Source of the DNA: an uncultured Spirochaetales bacterium
GTDB taxonomy: Bacteria; Spirochaetota; Spirochaetia; Sphaerochaetales; Sphaerochaetaceae
DNA length: 6,755 nt
Assembly (NCBI GenBank): GCA_949292445.1
Contig: CASEZU010000178.1
Coordinates: 1 to 6,755, forward strand
Direction of reading: 5' to 3'
The notes beneath the pieces were generated by a model. It saw only the letters and a program-made list of their open reading frames with translations, did no database searches and was not told where the DNA came from. This document shows positions 1 to 6,145 of this stretch, one piece after another (position 1 is the first letter of the stretch; each line of letters starts with the position of its first letter). A program made the translations under genes and the position numbers.

Positions 1-682
1 CGGTTATGATCGAGAACTCGCGGCTCCTTCTCTCCGCATTCTCCAGCTGCTCCTTTATCGTGGACTGCTGCTTTGAGATGCGGTAGAGAAGCGGTGAGAG
101 CTCCTCATACTCATCAAAGTTCTCCGGATGTTCAAGATCTATGGAGTTTATCGGATCGGTGATGCTTCTTGCGGCCTTCATCGAGTACCAGGCGAAGAAG
201 ATCAGAAGGATTATCAGTATCACGGCCATCGGCAGCAGCATCTCAATCACGAAAGAGAAGAGCGTACCTGCGGGAACCGCCAGGCGGAGTATGCTTCCGT
301 CACTAAGCCTCGCCGCAGCATAGTGGTAGTTCTCAAGAAGCGTATGGCTCTCCCTCGTGTCCTCGCCGAACCCGTAAACGAGGGCTTCCTGCACCTCGGG
401 GCGCTGAAGATGGTTCTCCATCCCCTCCGGATCAGCCTCGCTTTCGAAAAGCACGCTCCCGTCCTGAGCTATGATGGTCACCCTGTGGCCCGGGATCGAT
501 ATCTCCCTCACATCCTCCGTACCATCTTCCGATGCAGCGGCAAGGAAGCGAAGCTCCGCATATAGATCGTCCTCTATCCTTCTCTCATACGTCGAGTAGA
601 AGACCGTTATCGAAACAGCCAGCACAAGCACCAGCGTAAGGACGATTGAGAAGAAAACAGTCTGGAATATTCTCTTATTCAT
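1..682 (-). CDS. phoR: PhoR-type sensor histidine kinase, N-terminal part (gene runs off the left edge)
   Basis: Membrane sensor kinase expected to phosphorylate the PhoB-type regulator encoded just upstream. The 227 visible residues read MNKRIFQTVFFSIV from an ATG at 680-682. TM1 lies at about residues 8-29, an extracytoplasmic sensor domain at about 30-139 and TM2 at about 143-165. A short HAMP-like linker (ITDPINSIDLEHP) and a charged, probably coiled-coil stretch to residue 224 follow. The sensor contains VTIIAQDGSVLFESEAD, MENHLQRPEVQEAL and RLSDGSILRLAV, the pattern I know from clostridial PhoR-like kinases next to pst operons. The His-containing dimerisation domain and the ATPase domain lie outside the window, so kinase identity rests on this N-terminal architecture and on gene order. 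The start codon lies inside the end of phoB (8-nt overlap), indicating coupled translation. The absence of the C-terminus is a window effect, not a truncation. Confidence 0.85.
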   Translation of the reverse strand, partial: MNKRIFQTVFFSIVLTLVLVLAVSITVFYSTYERRIEDDLYAELRFLAAASEDGTEDVREISIPGHRVTIIAQDGSVLFESEADPEGMENHLQRPEVQEALVYGFGEDTRESHTLLENYHYAAARLSDGSILRLAVPAGTLFSFVIEMLLPMAVILIILLIFFAWYSMKAARSITDPINSIDLEHPENFDEYEELSPLLYRISKQQSTIKEQLENAERRSREFSIIT

Positions 683-1352
683 CGTGCCCCCTGAATCTGT
701 ATCCCACACCCTTCACCGTCTCTATTCTCTGCCCTTCGGAACCAAGTTTCTCCCTTAAGTGGCGGATATGCACATCGACAGTCCTGTTCTCTCCGTCGAA
801 CGAGTATCCCCAGACGGTGTTCAGGATACTGTCCCTGTCGAGAACGATGCCCTCGTTCTCCATCAGATAGAGAAGCAGGTTGAACTCCTTCAGCGTCAGC
901 TCAGCCTTCGCCCCGTTTACCTTCACCGTGTGCGATGCCGGAGAGATCGAGATGCCGCCCCATGAGAGATCATCGCGCTGCTTCTGCCTCTCAGAACGCC
1001 TCAGCACAGCCTTGATGCGCGAAAGAAGCTCCATCATGCCGAAAGGCTTCGCAATATAGTCATCGGCACCGCTGTCGAGGCCCAGCACCTTGTCATACTC
1101 TGTCCCTTTCGCGGTAAGCATTATTACGGGAATATCTCTCAGGGAAGAATCAGAACGGATGTGTGACAGTATCTCCAGCCCCGACTCTCCCGGCAGCATT
1201 ATGTCCAGAAGGAAGAGCTCAGGCTTCTCATCGCCGGCTTTTGCATTCATCTCCTCCCCCGACTCGAACGCCTCCACCTCGTAGCCTGCGCCTTTGATGG
1301 CATAGCTGACCAGCTTCCTGATCGAGGGATCATCCTCCACAAGGTATATCAT
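675..1352 (-). CDS. phoB: PhoB/OmpR-family response regulator of the phosphate operon
   Basis: Two-domain DNA-binding response regulator, 225 aa, the usual size for PhoB/PhoP. The receiver domain (about residues 1-118) has the acidic pocket E6-D7-D8, phospho-acceptor D50 in LFLLDIMLPGESG, T80 in MLTAK and K102 in AKPF. The winged-helix domain (about 130-223) carries the recognition helix RTVDVHIRHLREKL and the closing hairpin ETVKGVGYRF. I chose ATG at 1352 because AAGG sits 9 nt upstream and the protein then begins MIYLVEDDPS. A TTG at 1361 would add three residues but has its Shine-Dalgarno directly abutting it. The phoU stop ends one base before this ATG, and the 3' end overlaps the kinase gene by 8 nt. 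It probably binds the TTAACA repeats upstream of pstS and so controls its own operon. Orthology to PhoB rather than another OmpR regulator is inferred from context and is strong here. Confidence 0.95.
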   Translation of the reverse strand: MIYLVEDDPSIRKLVSYAIKGAGYEVEAFESGEEMNAKAGDEKPELFLLDIMLPGESGLEILSHIRSDSSLRDIPVIMLTAKGTEYDKVLGLDSGADDYIAKPFGMMELLSRIKAVLRRSERQKQRDDLSWGGISISPASHTVKVNGAKAELTLKEFNLLLYLMENEGIVLDRDSILNTVWGYSFDGENRTVDVHIRHLREKLGSEGQRIETVKGVGYRFRGHDE

Positions 1353-1353
1353 C

Positions 1354-2019
1354 TCATTCAACCTTCACAGGATTGTTGATCCAGTCGCCTGAGACATCGA
1401 GGGAGTTGAGGACCCAGCGCGCAAGAGATGCCGCATGATCCCCCATTCTCTCGAGATACTTCGCTATCATCAGCAGGTCGGGAGCCTCCTGAGCGTCCTT
1501 GTCCCCTGTTTTTATCATATCCGTCACCAGCTGCTTCGCCTCGACAAACGCCTTGTCTGCCGCATCATCCTCGGCGATGACGGCACTTGCCTTTGCCGCA
1601 TTCGAGTGGACAAATGCATCGATTGCACCGGTGACCATCTCTATGACAGTCTCGATCATCCTATCCAGCCCCACGCGCGAGGTGAGATCCTCCGCCGTTA
1701 TGAATGGGATTATCTCCGCGATATCCACCGCATTGTCGCCGATGCGCTCTATATCGTAGATCATCTTCATCGCCGAGGAGATGGTCCTGAGATCCTTCGC
1801 GACAGGCTGCCTGCGCAGAAGCAGGCGGAGGCAGAGGGCCTCTATCTCCCTGTCCTTCTCATCTATCTCGCGGGATATCTCCGCAATCCCTTTCAGCTTC
1901 TCCCTGCTCTTTCCGGAGAGTGCCTCCTGAAGCGCAGAGAGCGTGTCCTCCGTAAGGGATCCCATCTTTATCATGCTGACATAAAGTGTCTCAAGCTCGC
2001 TGTCGAATCTCGTTCTCAT
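1354..2019 (-). CDS. phoU: PhoU phosphate-signalling regulator
   Basis: Cytoplasmic all-helical protein that in known systems links the Pst transporter to the PhoR kinase and restrains phosphate uptake. The 221 residues form two PhoU repeats. The first holds REIDEKDREIE, LLRRQPVAKDLR and the metal-binding signature DIERIGDNAVDIAEI (about 89-103). The second holds the matching signature YLERMGDHAASLARW (about 188-202). Length and motif order fit full-length PhoU. I chose ATG at 2019 (MRTRFDSELETLYVSM, a typical PhoU N-terminus). It follows the pstB stop by one base, with AGGAAGG about 10 nt upstream inside the end of pstB. An in-frame ATG at 2043 would add eight residues (MLQEGSVD) that overlap pstB and look non-native. 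Placement between pstB and phoB is consistent with PhoU relaying transporter state to the two-component pair. Confidence 0.95.
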   Translation of the reverse strand: MRTRFDSELETLYVSMIKMGSLTEDTLSALQEALSGKSREKLKGIAEISREIDEKDREIEALCLRLLLRRQPVAKDLRTISSAMKMIYDIERIGDNAVDIAEIIPFITAEDLTSRVGLDRMIETVIEMVTGAIDAFVHSNAAKASAVIAEDDAADKAFVEAKQLVTDMIKTGDKDAQEAPDLLMIAKYLERMGDHAASLARWVLNSLDVSGDWINNPVKVE

Positions 2020-2020
2020 A

Positions 2021-2776
2021 TCAACCGAACCTTCCTGTAACATAATCCTCCGTTCTCGAATCGGATGGATTGGAGAAAATCTTCTCCGTATCGTCGTATT
2101 CTATAACTTCCCCAAGCAGGAAGAAAGCTGTCCTGTGCGCGATCCTCAGTGCCTGCTGCATGTTGTGCGTGACAATGATGATCGTGTATCTGTCGCAGAG
2201 GCTCAGGGCAAGTTCCTCCACCTTCGCCGTGGAAATCGGATCGAGCGCCGATGTCGGCTCATCCATCAGCAGGACCTTGGGCTGGACTGCGAGAGCACGT
2301 GCGATGCAGAGCCTCTGCTGCTGCCCTCCTGAAAGCCCCAGGGCACTTTTGCGGAGCCTGTCCTTCACCTCGTCAAAGAGCGCGGCATCGACAAGGGCCT
2401 TCTCCACGATCTCATCGAGCTTGACCTTGCTCCTGATCCCGTGTGTACGCGGGCCGTAGGCGATGTTGTCGTAGATGCTCATCATGAAGGGATTGGGCTT
2501 CTGGAAAACCATTCCGACTTCGTAGCGCAGTCCGTTGACATCAACCTTCGGGGAGAAGATGTTCTCTCCATTGTACAGGACCTCTCCCTCGATGCGGACG
2601 CCGGGAACAAGATCGTTCATCCTGTTGAGCGTACGGAGGAATGTGGACTTGCCGCAGCCGGAAGGCCCTATCAGGGCCGTGATGCTCTTCTCCTCCATTT
2701 TCAGGTTTATTTTCTTCAGGGCCTGCATGCTGCCGTACCAGAGATCCAGGTCCTTTGTCTCTATGATTGTACTCAC
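2021..2776 (-). CDS. pstB: PstB, phosphate ABC transporter ATP-binding protein
   Basis: ATPase that powers high-affinity phosphate import and docks on PstA/PstC at the inner face of the membrane. The 251 residues match the family's usual length. All ABC motifs are intact: Walker [10 protein letters not shown] (37-45), Q-loop Q92 in VFQKPNPF, signature LSGGQQQR (148-155), Walker B VLLMDEP (168-174), D-loop SALD and switch H204 in IVTHNM. PstB hallmarks include [24 protein letters not shown] and the C-terminal [10 protein letters not shown]. The start is GTG at 2774-2776, overlapping the pstA stop as GTGA, with AGGAG 9 nt upstream. The same frame stays open upstream to 3094, but that extension lies antisense-free inside pstA in another frame and is not protein-like. 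Translation is probably coupled to pstA. Identification is secure. Confidence 0.97.
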   Translation of the reverse strand: MSTIIETKDLDLWYGSMQALKKINLKMEEKSITALIGPSGCGKSTFLRTLNRMNDLVPGVRIEGEVLYNGENIFSPKVDVNGLRYEVGMVFQKPNPFMMSIYDNIAYGPRTHGIRSKVKLDEIVEKALVDAALFDEVKDRLRKSALGLSGGQQQRLCIARALAVQPKVLLMDEPTSALDPISTAKVEELALSLCDRYTIIIVTHNMQQALRIAHRTAFFLLGEVIEYDDTEKIFSNPSDSRTEDYVTGRFG

Positions 2777-3633
2777 TGTCCGTTTCTCCTCTTCATCAGC
2801 TTTCCCATGTATGATGTGATGAGATTGATGATGACCGTCAGAACCATAAGGATCGCAGCGATGGCGAATGCGATGTCGAACTCGCCTCTCTCGCTGGCAT
2901 AGACATAGAGGGCGACTGTGAGCGTCGCACCCGCACTGCCCATTCCCTTGATGAATCCGTTGATGTTGTGCGCGAAGCCTGCTGTGAACAGAAGCGCAGC
3001 CGACTCGCTGAGTATCCTTCCGATCGAGAGGATACATCCTGTGATGATTCCGTTTATGCATGTGGGGAGGACAACTGTCCTGATGACCCTCCACTTTCCC
3101 GCGCCGAGGGCGAACGCCCCTTCCCTGTAGCTCTCAGGGACTGTCTTGAGGCTCTCCTGAGTCGTCCTCATGATGGTGGGCAGATTCATGATCACAAGCG
3201 TGAGCGAACCCGCGAGAAGCGTGGTGCCGAACGAGCAGAACTGCACGAAGATGAGCATGCCGACAAGGCCGTAGATGATCGAGGGGATGCCTGAAAGCGT
3301 CTCAGCGGCGAACTCGATGATCTCGACAACCTTTCTGTTGGTCGCATACTCGTTGAGGTAGATCGCGGCGCCGACTCCTATCGGAAGCACGATGATGAGC
3401 GTCGTTATGACTATGTAAAGAGTATTGAGTATGTCGGGAAGAATGCCGATAGTATGACGCAGGACGCTCGGGCTTGTCAGAAGAAGTTCCGGCGTGATGT
3501 AGGGAACCCCGCGTACAAGGACATATATGAGCATGAATGCAGTGAGCGCTGTCACGATTGCGACTGAAAGAATGCAGAGCCCTTTCAGCACGGAACACCA
3601 TAAAAGCCTCTTTCCTGAAATTCTCTCTATCAT
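2773..3633 (-). CDS. pstA: PstA, phosphate ABC transporter permease
   Basis: Inner-membrane permease that pairs with PstC to form the phosphate channel. The 286 residues give about six hydrophobic segments, roughly at 19-41, 69-95, 111-133, 137-157, 192-212 and 251-275. PstA signatures are present: GIGAA-like [14 protein letters not shown] (84-97), [16 protein letters not shown] (111-126), and the cytoplasmic EAA coupling loop [21 protein letters not shown] (170-190), which contacts PstB. The start ATG overlaps the pstC stop as ATGA, with a GGGGGAG Shine-Dalgarno about 7 nt upstream. The stop overlaps the pstB GTG in the same way. The tail is short and basic (KLMKRRNGQ), as expected for a cytoplasmic C-terminus. 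I see no missing motif or frameshift. Confidence 0.96.
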   Translation of the reverse strand: MIERISGKRLLWCSVLKGLCILSVAIVTALTAFMLIYVLVRGVPYITPELLLTSPSVLRHTIGILPDILNTLYIVITTLIIVLPIGVGAAIYLNEYATNRKVVEIIEFAAETLSGIPSIIYGLVGMLIFVQFCSFGTTLLAGSLTLVIMNLPTIMRTTQESLKTVPESYREGAFALGAGKWRVIRTVVLPTCINGIITGCILSIGRILSESAALLFTAGFAHNINGFIKGMGSAGATLTVALYVYASERGEFDIAFAIAAILMVLTVIINLITSYMGKLMKRRNGQ

Positions 3634-4535
3634 TTCTTCTCTCCCCCAGTCTTAAGCATGTTGAGGATCGCGTTGATGATCATGATGAAAAGGAAGAGCA
3701 CGAGCGCGATCGAGAAAAGCGCTTCCCTCTGCAATCCTGATGAGTATGACATCTCGGATGCGACAGCTGTCGTGAGGAACCTCACAGACTTGAAAAGCGA
3801 GGGCATGTTCGCAACGTTTCCGGCGACCATCATGATGGCCATCGCCTCTCCTATGGCCCTGCCGATTCCAAGGACGACGGCTGTGAAGATACCGCTTTTC
3901 GCAGCAGGGACCGTCACACGGAAATATGTCTCTGTGCTGGTCGCACCAAGCGCGAGGGATGCTTCCTCAAACTCTCTGGGAACTGCCTGGATTGAGGTGA
4001 GCGAGACGTTGATCACCGACGGAAGGATCATCACCGCGAGGACTATGATCGCGGCAAAGAGCGTGGCACCGTCCGGGACATTGAAAAGCACCCTGATACC
4101 AGGCACGAGGATTGTCATGCCGACGAGGCCGTAGACAACGGAGGGAATTCCGGCGAGGACTCCGATGCAGAGCTCCATCACCTCTCTCACCCTCTTCGGT
4201 GCCATCTTCGCAAGGAACACAGCGGCAAAAAAGCCGATCGGAACACCGATCAGAATCGCCCCAGCAGTTCCGTAGATCGATGTCAGGATGAATGGAAGGA
4301 TACCGAAAGCCGGTTCCGAAGCCGTCGAGGCCCAGCGGGTCCCGAAAAGGAACTCGATGGGCCCTATCTTGAAGATGGCCGGCAGGCCGGAGACCACGAG
4401 ATATATCGTGATGACCAGAACCGAGCCGACCGCAACAAGTCCGAGGACCAGGAATACCAGGTGGATCAGATCCTCCATCAGCCTGCGGGGATTGTCCTTA
4501 TACCCCTTCTGGGCGATGAAATTTCTCAGATTCAT
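3630..4535 (-). CDS. pstC: PstC, phosphate ABC transporter permease
   Basis: Partner permease of PstA in the phosphate importer. The 301 residues have about six membrane segments: 24-48, 79-109, 117-145, 157-179, 213-237 and 270-295. Diagnostic PstC features are the periplasmic stretch GPIEFLFGTRWAS followed by FGILPFILTSIYGT, then LAGIPSVVYGLVGM (127-140), and the EAA loop EFEEASLALGATSTETYFRVTVPAAKSG shortened here to residues 188-215. GIGRAIGEAMAIMMVAGN (223-240) is also a strong PstC match. The gene follows pstS after only 19 nt. The Shine-Dalgarno before its ATG is weak (AGG at 3 nt, GGGG at about 10 nt), so expression may lean on translation from pstS or be lower than the binding protein, a common stoichiometry. 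No terminator is visible in the pstS-pstC gap. It overlaps pstA by 4 nt. Confidence 0.96.
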   Translation of the reverse strand: MNLRNFIAQKGYKDNPRRLMEDLIHLVFLVLGLVAVGSVLVITIYLVVSGLPAIFKIGPIEFLFGTRWASTASEPAFGILPFILTSIYGTAGAILIGVPIGFFAAVFLAKMAPKRVREVMELCIGVLAGIPSVVYGLVGMTILVPGIRVLFNVPDGATLFAAIIVLAVMILPSVINVSLTSIQAVPREFEEASLALGATSTETYFRVTVPAAKSGIFTAVVLGIGRAIGEAMAIMMVAGNVANMPSLFKSVRFLTTAVASEMSYSSGLQREALFSIALVLFLFIMIINAILNMLKTGGEKK

Positions 4536-4554
4536 ATCCTGGAACCCCGGGTTA

Positions 4555-5367
4555 TCACTGCACTACAGGGACAGCGCCGGCACCAGCGATGATGGGGGCT
4601 GCTTCTGCGCTTGTGCAGTAGTCGAAGAACGCCTGAGCTGCCTCTGAAAGCGGAGTTGCAGTGAGCGTCGCGAAGACGAACGGCCTCTGGATCTGATACT
4701 CACCGCTCTTTACTGTATCCTCGGAAGGAGCGACGCCCTCGACCGTGACTGTCTTCACAGACTCAAGGTTGCTTGCCAGCGATGCGTATCCGATGGCACC
4801 GGGGTTCTGTGATACAGCTGTGATGACAGCACCTGTGGAAGTAAGCTCCTGGCTGTACTTGCAGATATCCTCTGTTCCTGTGATGGACTCGAATCCGTCC
4901 CTTGTGCCGGAACCAGCCTCGCGTCCGATGGGAACAACAGGTGTATCAGTGCCGCCGAGCTCGCTCCAGTTCGTGATCTCTCCGGAGAAGAGCTGGTAGA
5001 TCTGATCGATTGTGAGATCGCTGACAGGATTGTCATTGTTGACGATGATCGCGATGCCGTCGAGAGCGATGATTGTCTCTGTCAGACCGGAAGCAATCTC
5101 ATCATCCTTGAGGGCGCGTGAGGAAAGTCCGATGTCGCATCTGCCCTCGAGCGCTGCCGTGATTCCCGTTCCGCTTCCTGTCGGGTTATATGTCACGTTG
5201 ACACCGGGATTGTCGGTCATGTACTGCTCTGCAAGAGAAAGGATCACCTGCTCCATCGATGTCGATCCGTCTGTGGAGACAGTAGCGCTCTCCTCTGAGG
5301 ATCCGGATGCGAAAACTGCGGTCACCGCAAGAGCCGCAACAAGCATTATCATGAAAAACTTCTTCAT
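4555..5367 (-). CDS. pstS: PstS, periplasmic phosphate-binding protein
   Basis: High-affinity phosphate receptor that delivers substrate to PstC/PstA. The 270 residues begin with a signal peptide (MKKFFMIMLVAALAVTAVFA, cleavage likely after A20), and the mature protein starts SGSSEES. There is no lipobox cysteine, so it should be soluble in a periplasm; this junction style is typical of spirochaete binding proteins. Phosphate-contact motifs are present: DGSTSM (33-38), NPTGSGTGI (61-69), DIGLSSR (78-84), D103-G104, and REAGSGTRDGF (149-159). AIGYASL (191-197) and the QRPF segment (227-230) are also PstS-like. The length is at the short end, as in the compact bacterial PstS group. ATG at 5367 has AGGAG 6 nt upstream. 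It is the first gene of the operon, behind a Pho box and a promoter candidate. Confidence 0.96.
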   Translation of the reverse strand: MKKFFMIMLVAALAVTAVFASGSSEESATVSTDGSTSMEQVILSLAEQYMTDNPGVNVTYNPTGSGTGITAALEGRCDIGLSSRALKDDEIASGLTETIIALDGIAIIVNNDNPVSDLTIDQIYQLFSGEITNWSELGGTDTPVVPIGREAGSGTRDGFESITGTEDICKYSQELTSTGAVITAVSQNPGAIGYASLASNLESVKTVTVEGVAPSEDTVKSGEYQIQRPFVFATLTATPLSEAAQAFFDYCTSAEAAPIIAGAGAVPVVQ

Positions 5368-5373
5368 TTCAGA

Positions 5374-5378
5374 CTCCT
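5374..5378 (-). promoter_or_regulatory. Ribosome binding site of pstS
   Basis: AGGAG on the minus strand, 6 nt before the pstS ATG. It is the strongest ribosome site in the pst operon and sits 2 nt downstream of a small leader hairpin (5381-5395). Confidence 0.7.
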
Positions 5379-5380
5379 GT

Positions 5381-5395
5381 AAGGGCCATGCCCTT
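5381..5395 (-). promoter_or_regulatory. Small perfect inverted repeat in the pstS leader
   Basis: AAGGGC-ATG-GCCCTT on the minus strand forms a perfect 6-bp stem with a 3-nt loop, directly upstream of the pstS Shine-Dalgarno. It could be an RNA hairpin that stabilises the 5' end or modulates ribosome access, or a DNA operator. No U-tract follows, so it is not an intrinsic terminator. Function is unknown. Confidence 0.4.
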
Positions 5396-5409
5396 TGTTT
5401 CTGGAGTGC

Positions 5410-5437
5410 ATATTAATGAACGGGAATTAAGTGATAA
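5410..5437 (-). promoter_or_regulatory. Candidate promoter of the pst-pho operon
   Basis: On the minus strand, TTATCA (5437-5432) and TAATAT (5415-5410) are separated by 16 bp, giving a moderate sigma-70-like -35/-10 pair. The start site would fall near 5403, leaving a leader of about 36 nt with the hairpin and the AGGAG. The TTAACA repeats end about 9 bp upstream of the -35 box, a reasonable position for activation by phosphorylated PhoB. Both hexamers are imperfect, as expected for an activated promoter. Confidence 0.5.
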
Positions 5438-5446
5438 GCGTCTTCA

Positions 5447-5463
5447 TGTTAAATCTCTGTTAA
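5447..5463 (-). promoter_or_regulatory. Pho box: TTAACA direct repeat upstream of pstS
   Basis: The minus strand reads TTAACA (5463-5458), five bases, TTAACA (5452-5447). This is an exact 11-bp-period direct repeat of the core known for Bacillus-type PhoP binding sites (TTAACA-like hexamers about 5 bp apart). The period of one helical turn fits tandem binding of an OmpR/PhoB-family dimer. It lies about 80-96 bp upstream of the pstS start, in the AT-rich gap after the ArsR gene. The regulator that would bind it is encoded in the same operon, implying positive autoregulation. Confidence 0.65.
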
Positions 5464-5509
5464 TTTTCCGGAAGTCACGGGGAGATAAGCATTTCTCCTC
5501 TCATTCATG

Positions 5510-5535
5510 AAAAAACAGACCAGACTGCCCTCTGT
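5510..5535 (-). terminator. Weak intrinsic terminator candidate after the ArsR gene
   Basis: On the minus strand, ACAGA and TCTGT can pair across an 11-nt loop and are followed by six T residues. A 6-bp pair AGACTG/CAGTCT (5551-5556 with 5522-5527) overlaps the same region and could compete. The stem is short and not GC-rich, so termination may be partial and some read-through into pst is possible. Confidence 0.3.
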
Positions 5536-5555
5536 AGAATCATAAATTAACAGTC

Positions 5556-5921
5556 TCACGCCTTCCAGGGACAGGTTATCTCCATCATGCTCTCGATCAT
5601 GCTGTGCAGGAGTCTCGTCTTCTCGGTGTCTGCGGCCTTGTAGTAGACTTCCTTGCCCATCCTCCTGCTGACAATGAGACCGCCGGCCTTGAGCCTGTTC
5701 AGATGATGTGACACCGCAGGGCTGGACATCTCCACCATTGACGAAATGTTCATCACGCACTCCTCGCAATGGCAGAGCAGCCAGAATATCCTGAGCCTGC
5801 TCTCATCACCGAGCTGCTTGAAGATATCTGAGAGCATCGAGAAACTGGAAAGCGGAGGAAGATGATCCAGCTCCTTCTCGAACGGTTCCCCATGATCATG
5901 CGGCAATGATGGATATGACAT
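5556..5921 (-). CDS. ArsR/SmtB-family winged-helix transcriptional regulator
   Basis: Small repressor of 121 aa. The helix-turn-helix core FKQLGDESRLRIFWLLC and MSSPAVSHHLNRLKAGGLI (about 34-83) is followed by the wing VSRRMGKEVYYKAAD (84-98), the standard ArsR fold. In this family metal or metalloid binding usually releases DNA. Candidate ligands are C50, C52, C55, N-terminal H9, H11 and H20, and C-terminal H106 and C117. By the spacing to SHHL, C55 matches the first cysteine of the classical ELCVCD site, but the second is methionine (M57). The effector is therefore uncertain. I chose ATG at 5921 because GGGAGG lies about 6 nt upstream and a good promoter ends just before it. The frame stays open to 6014, but that extension would run through the promoter. 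No metal transporter is visible; its target besides itself is unknown. It lies 188 bp upstream of pstS on the same strand. Confidence 0.9.
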   Translation of the reverse strand: MSYPSLPHDHGEPFEKELDHLPPLSSFSMLSDIFKQLGDESRLRIFWLLCHCEECVMNISSMVEMSSPAVSHHLNRLKAGGLIVSRRMGKEVYYKAADTEKTRLLHSMIESMMEITCPWKA

Positions 5922-5947
5922 AGCTTCCTCCCGGTGAGATACAACTG

Positions 5948-5976
5948 AATATAACCACACTCCCCTTTCAATGCAA
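5948..5976 (-). promoter_or_regulatory. Promoter of the ArsR-family gene
   Basis: On the minus strand, TTGCAT (5976-5971), a 17-bp spacer, and TATATT (5953-5948) form a near-ideal sigma-70 promoter. The start site would be near 5941, with a leader of about 20 nt containing GGGAGG before the ATG at 5921. This arrangement is the main reason to reject the longer upstream start. Confidence 0.65.
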
Positions 5977-5991
5977 ATATGCAGCAGTGAA
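5967..5991. promoter_or_regulatory. Inverted repeat, likely ArsR-family operator
   Basis: TTCAATGC (5967-5974) and GCAGTGAA (5984-5991) form an 8-bp inverted repeat with one mismatch, across a 9-bp centre. It covers the -35 box of the ArsR promoter, so a bound dimer would block transcription. Size and symmetry fit ArsR/SmtB operators, though I do not match a specific consensus. Confidence 0.45.
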
Positions 5992-6145
5992 CCAAGGCTC
6001 CGGAAGAATATCAATCAGACTGAACGCGGACAGAAAAAATTATCGTCCTGCAAACCCTGCAAAACTGCGGGAAAACGCATTCACCGCACGATGAATTTCT
6101 TGTGATTATCCTCATATGCATATACACTTAGAACCAGAGGTTATT
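5992..6145. other. Divergent intergenic region between the ArsR gene and the lipoprotein gene
   Basis: I see no gene here. It contains a 9-bp tandem near-repeat CCTGCAAA(C/A) at 6047-6064, an inverted repeat ATTCA-N8-TGAAT at 6079-6096, and a 10-bp palindrome ATATGCATAT at 6114-6123. The last two flank or overlap promoter candidates for the rightward gene. None is assigned a function. Confidence 0.4.
6097..6128 (+). promoter_or_regulatory. Candidate promoter of the lipoprotein gene
   Basis: Two overlapping pairs are possible: TTCTTG (6097-6102) with TATACA (6121-6126) at 18 bp, or TTGTGA (6100-6105) with TACACT (6123-6128) at 17 bp. Both have imperfect hexamers. The palindrome ATATGCATAT overlaps the -10 area. 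The leader would be short, about 12-18 nt, followed by an AGAGG ribosome site at 6136-6140. Confidence 0.35.

Noticed and set aside
128..565. Plus-strand open frame of 145 codons opposite the kinase
   Set aside because: It is antisense to the PhoR sensor region, with low-complexity charged content and no good ribosome site.
1435..2040. Plus-strand open frame of 201 codons opposite phoU
   Set aside because: It lies wholly antisense to a clear phoU gene, has no recognisable domain and is a by-product of codon bias on the other strand.
2777..3094. Upstream extension of the pstB frame
   Set aside because: It lies inside pstA in another frame and reads as His/Arg/Cys-rich nonsense. The GTG at 2776 gives the standard PstB length and N-terminus.
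4536..4554. AACCCCGGGTT palindrome between pstS and pstC
   Set aside because: The stem is too short with essentially no loop and no U-tract, so it is not a terminator; likely chance.
5481..5498. GGAGA/TCTCC hairpin between the ArsR gene and the Pho box
   Set aside because: Only a 5-bp stem with no T-tract and no relation to a start site. I could not assign it a role.
5449..5769. Minus-strand open frame of 106 codons overlapping the ArsR 3' end
   Set aside because: Most of it is an out-of-frame shadow of the ArsR gene; the tail crosses the terminator and Pho box and resembles no protein.
5922..6014. Longer start for the ArsR-family gene
   Set aside because: The extra 31 codons would contain the strong promoter and operator, and the ATG at 5921 has the better ribosome site.
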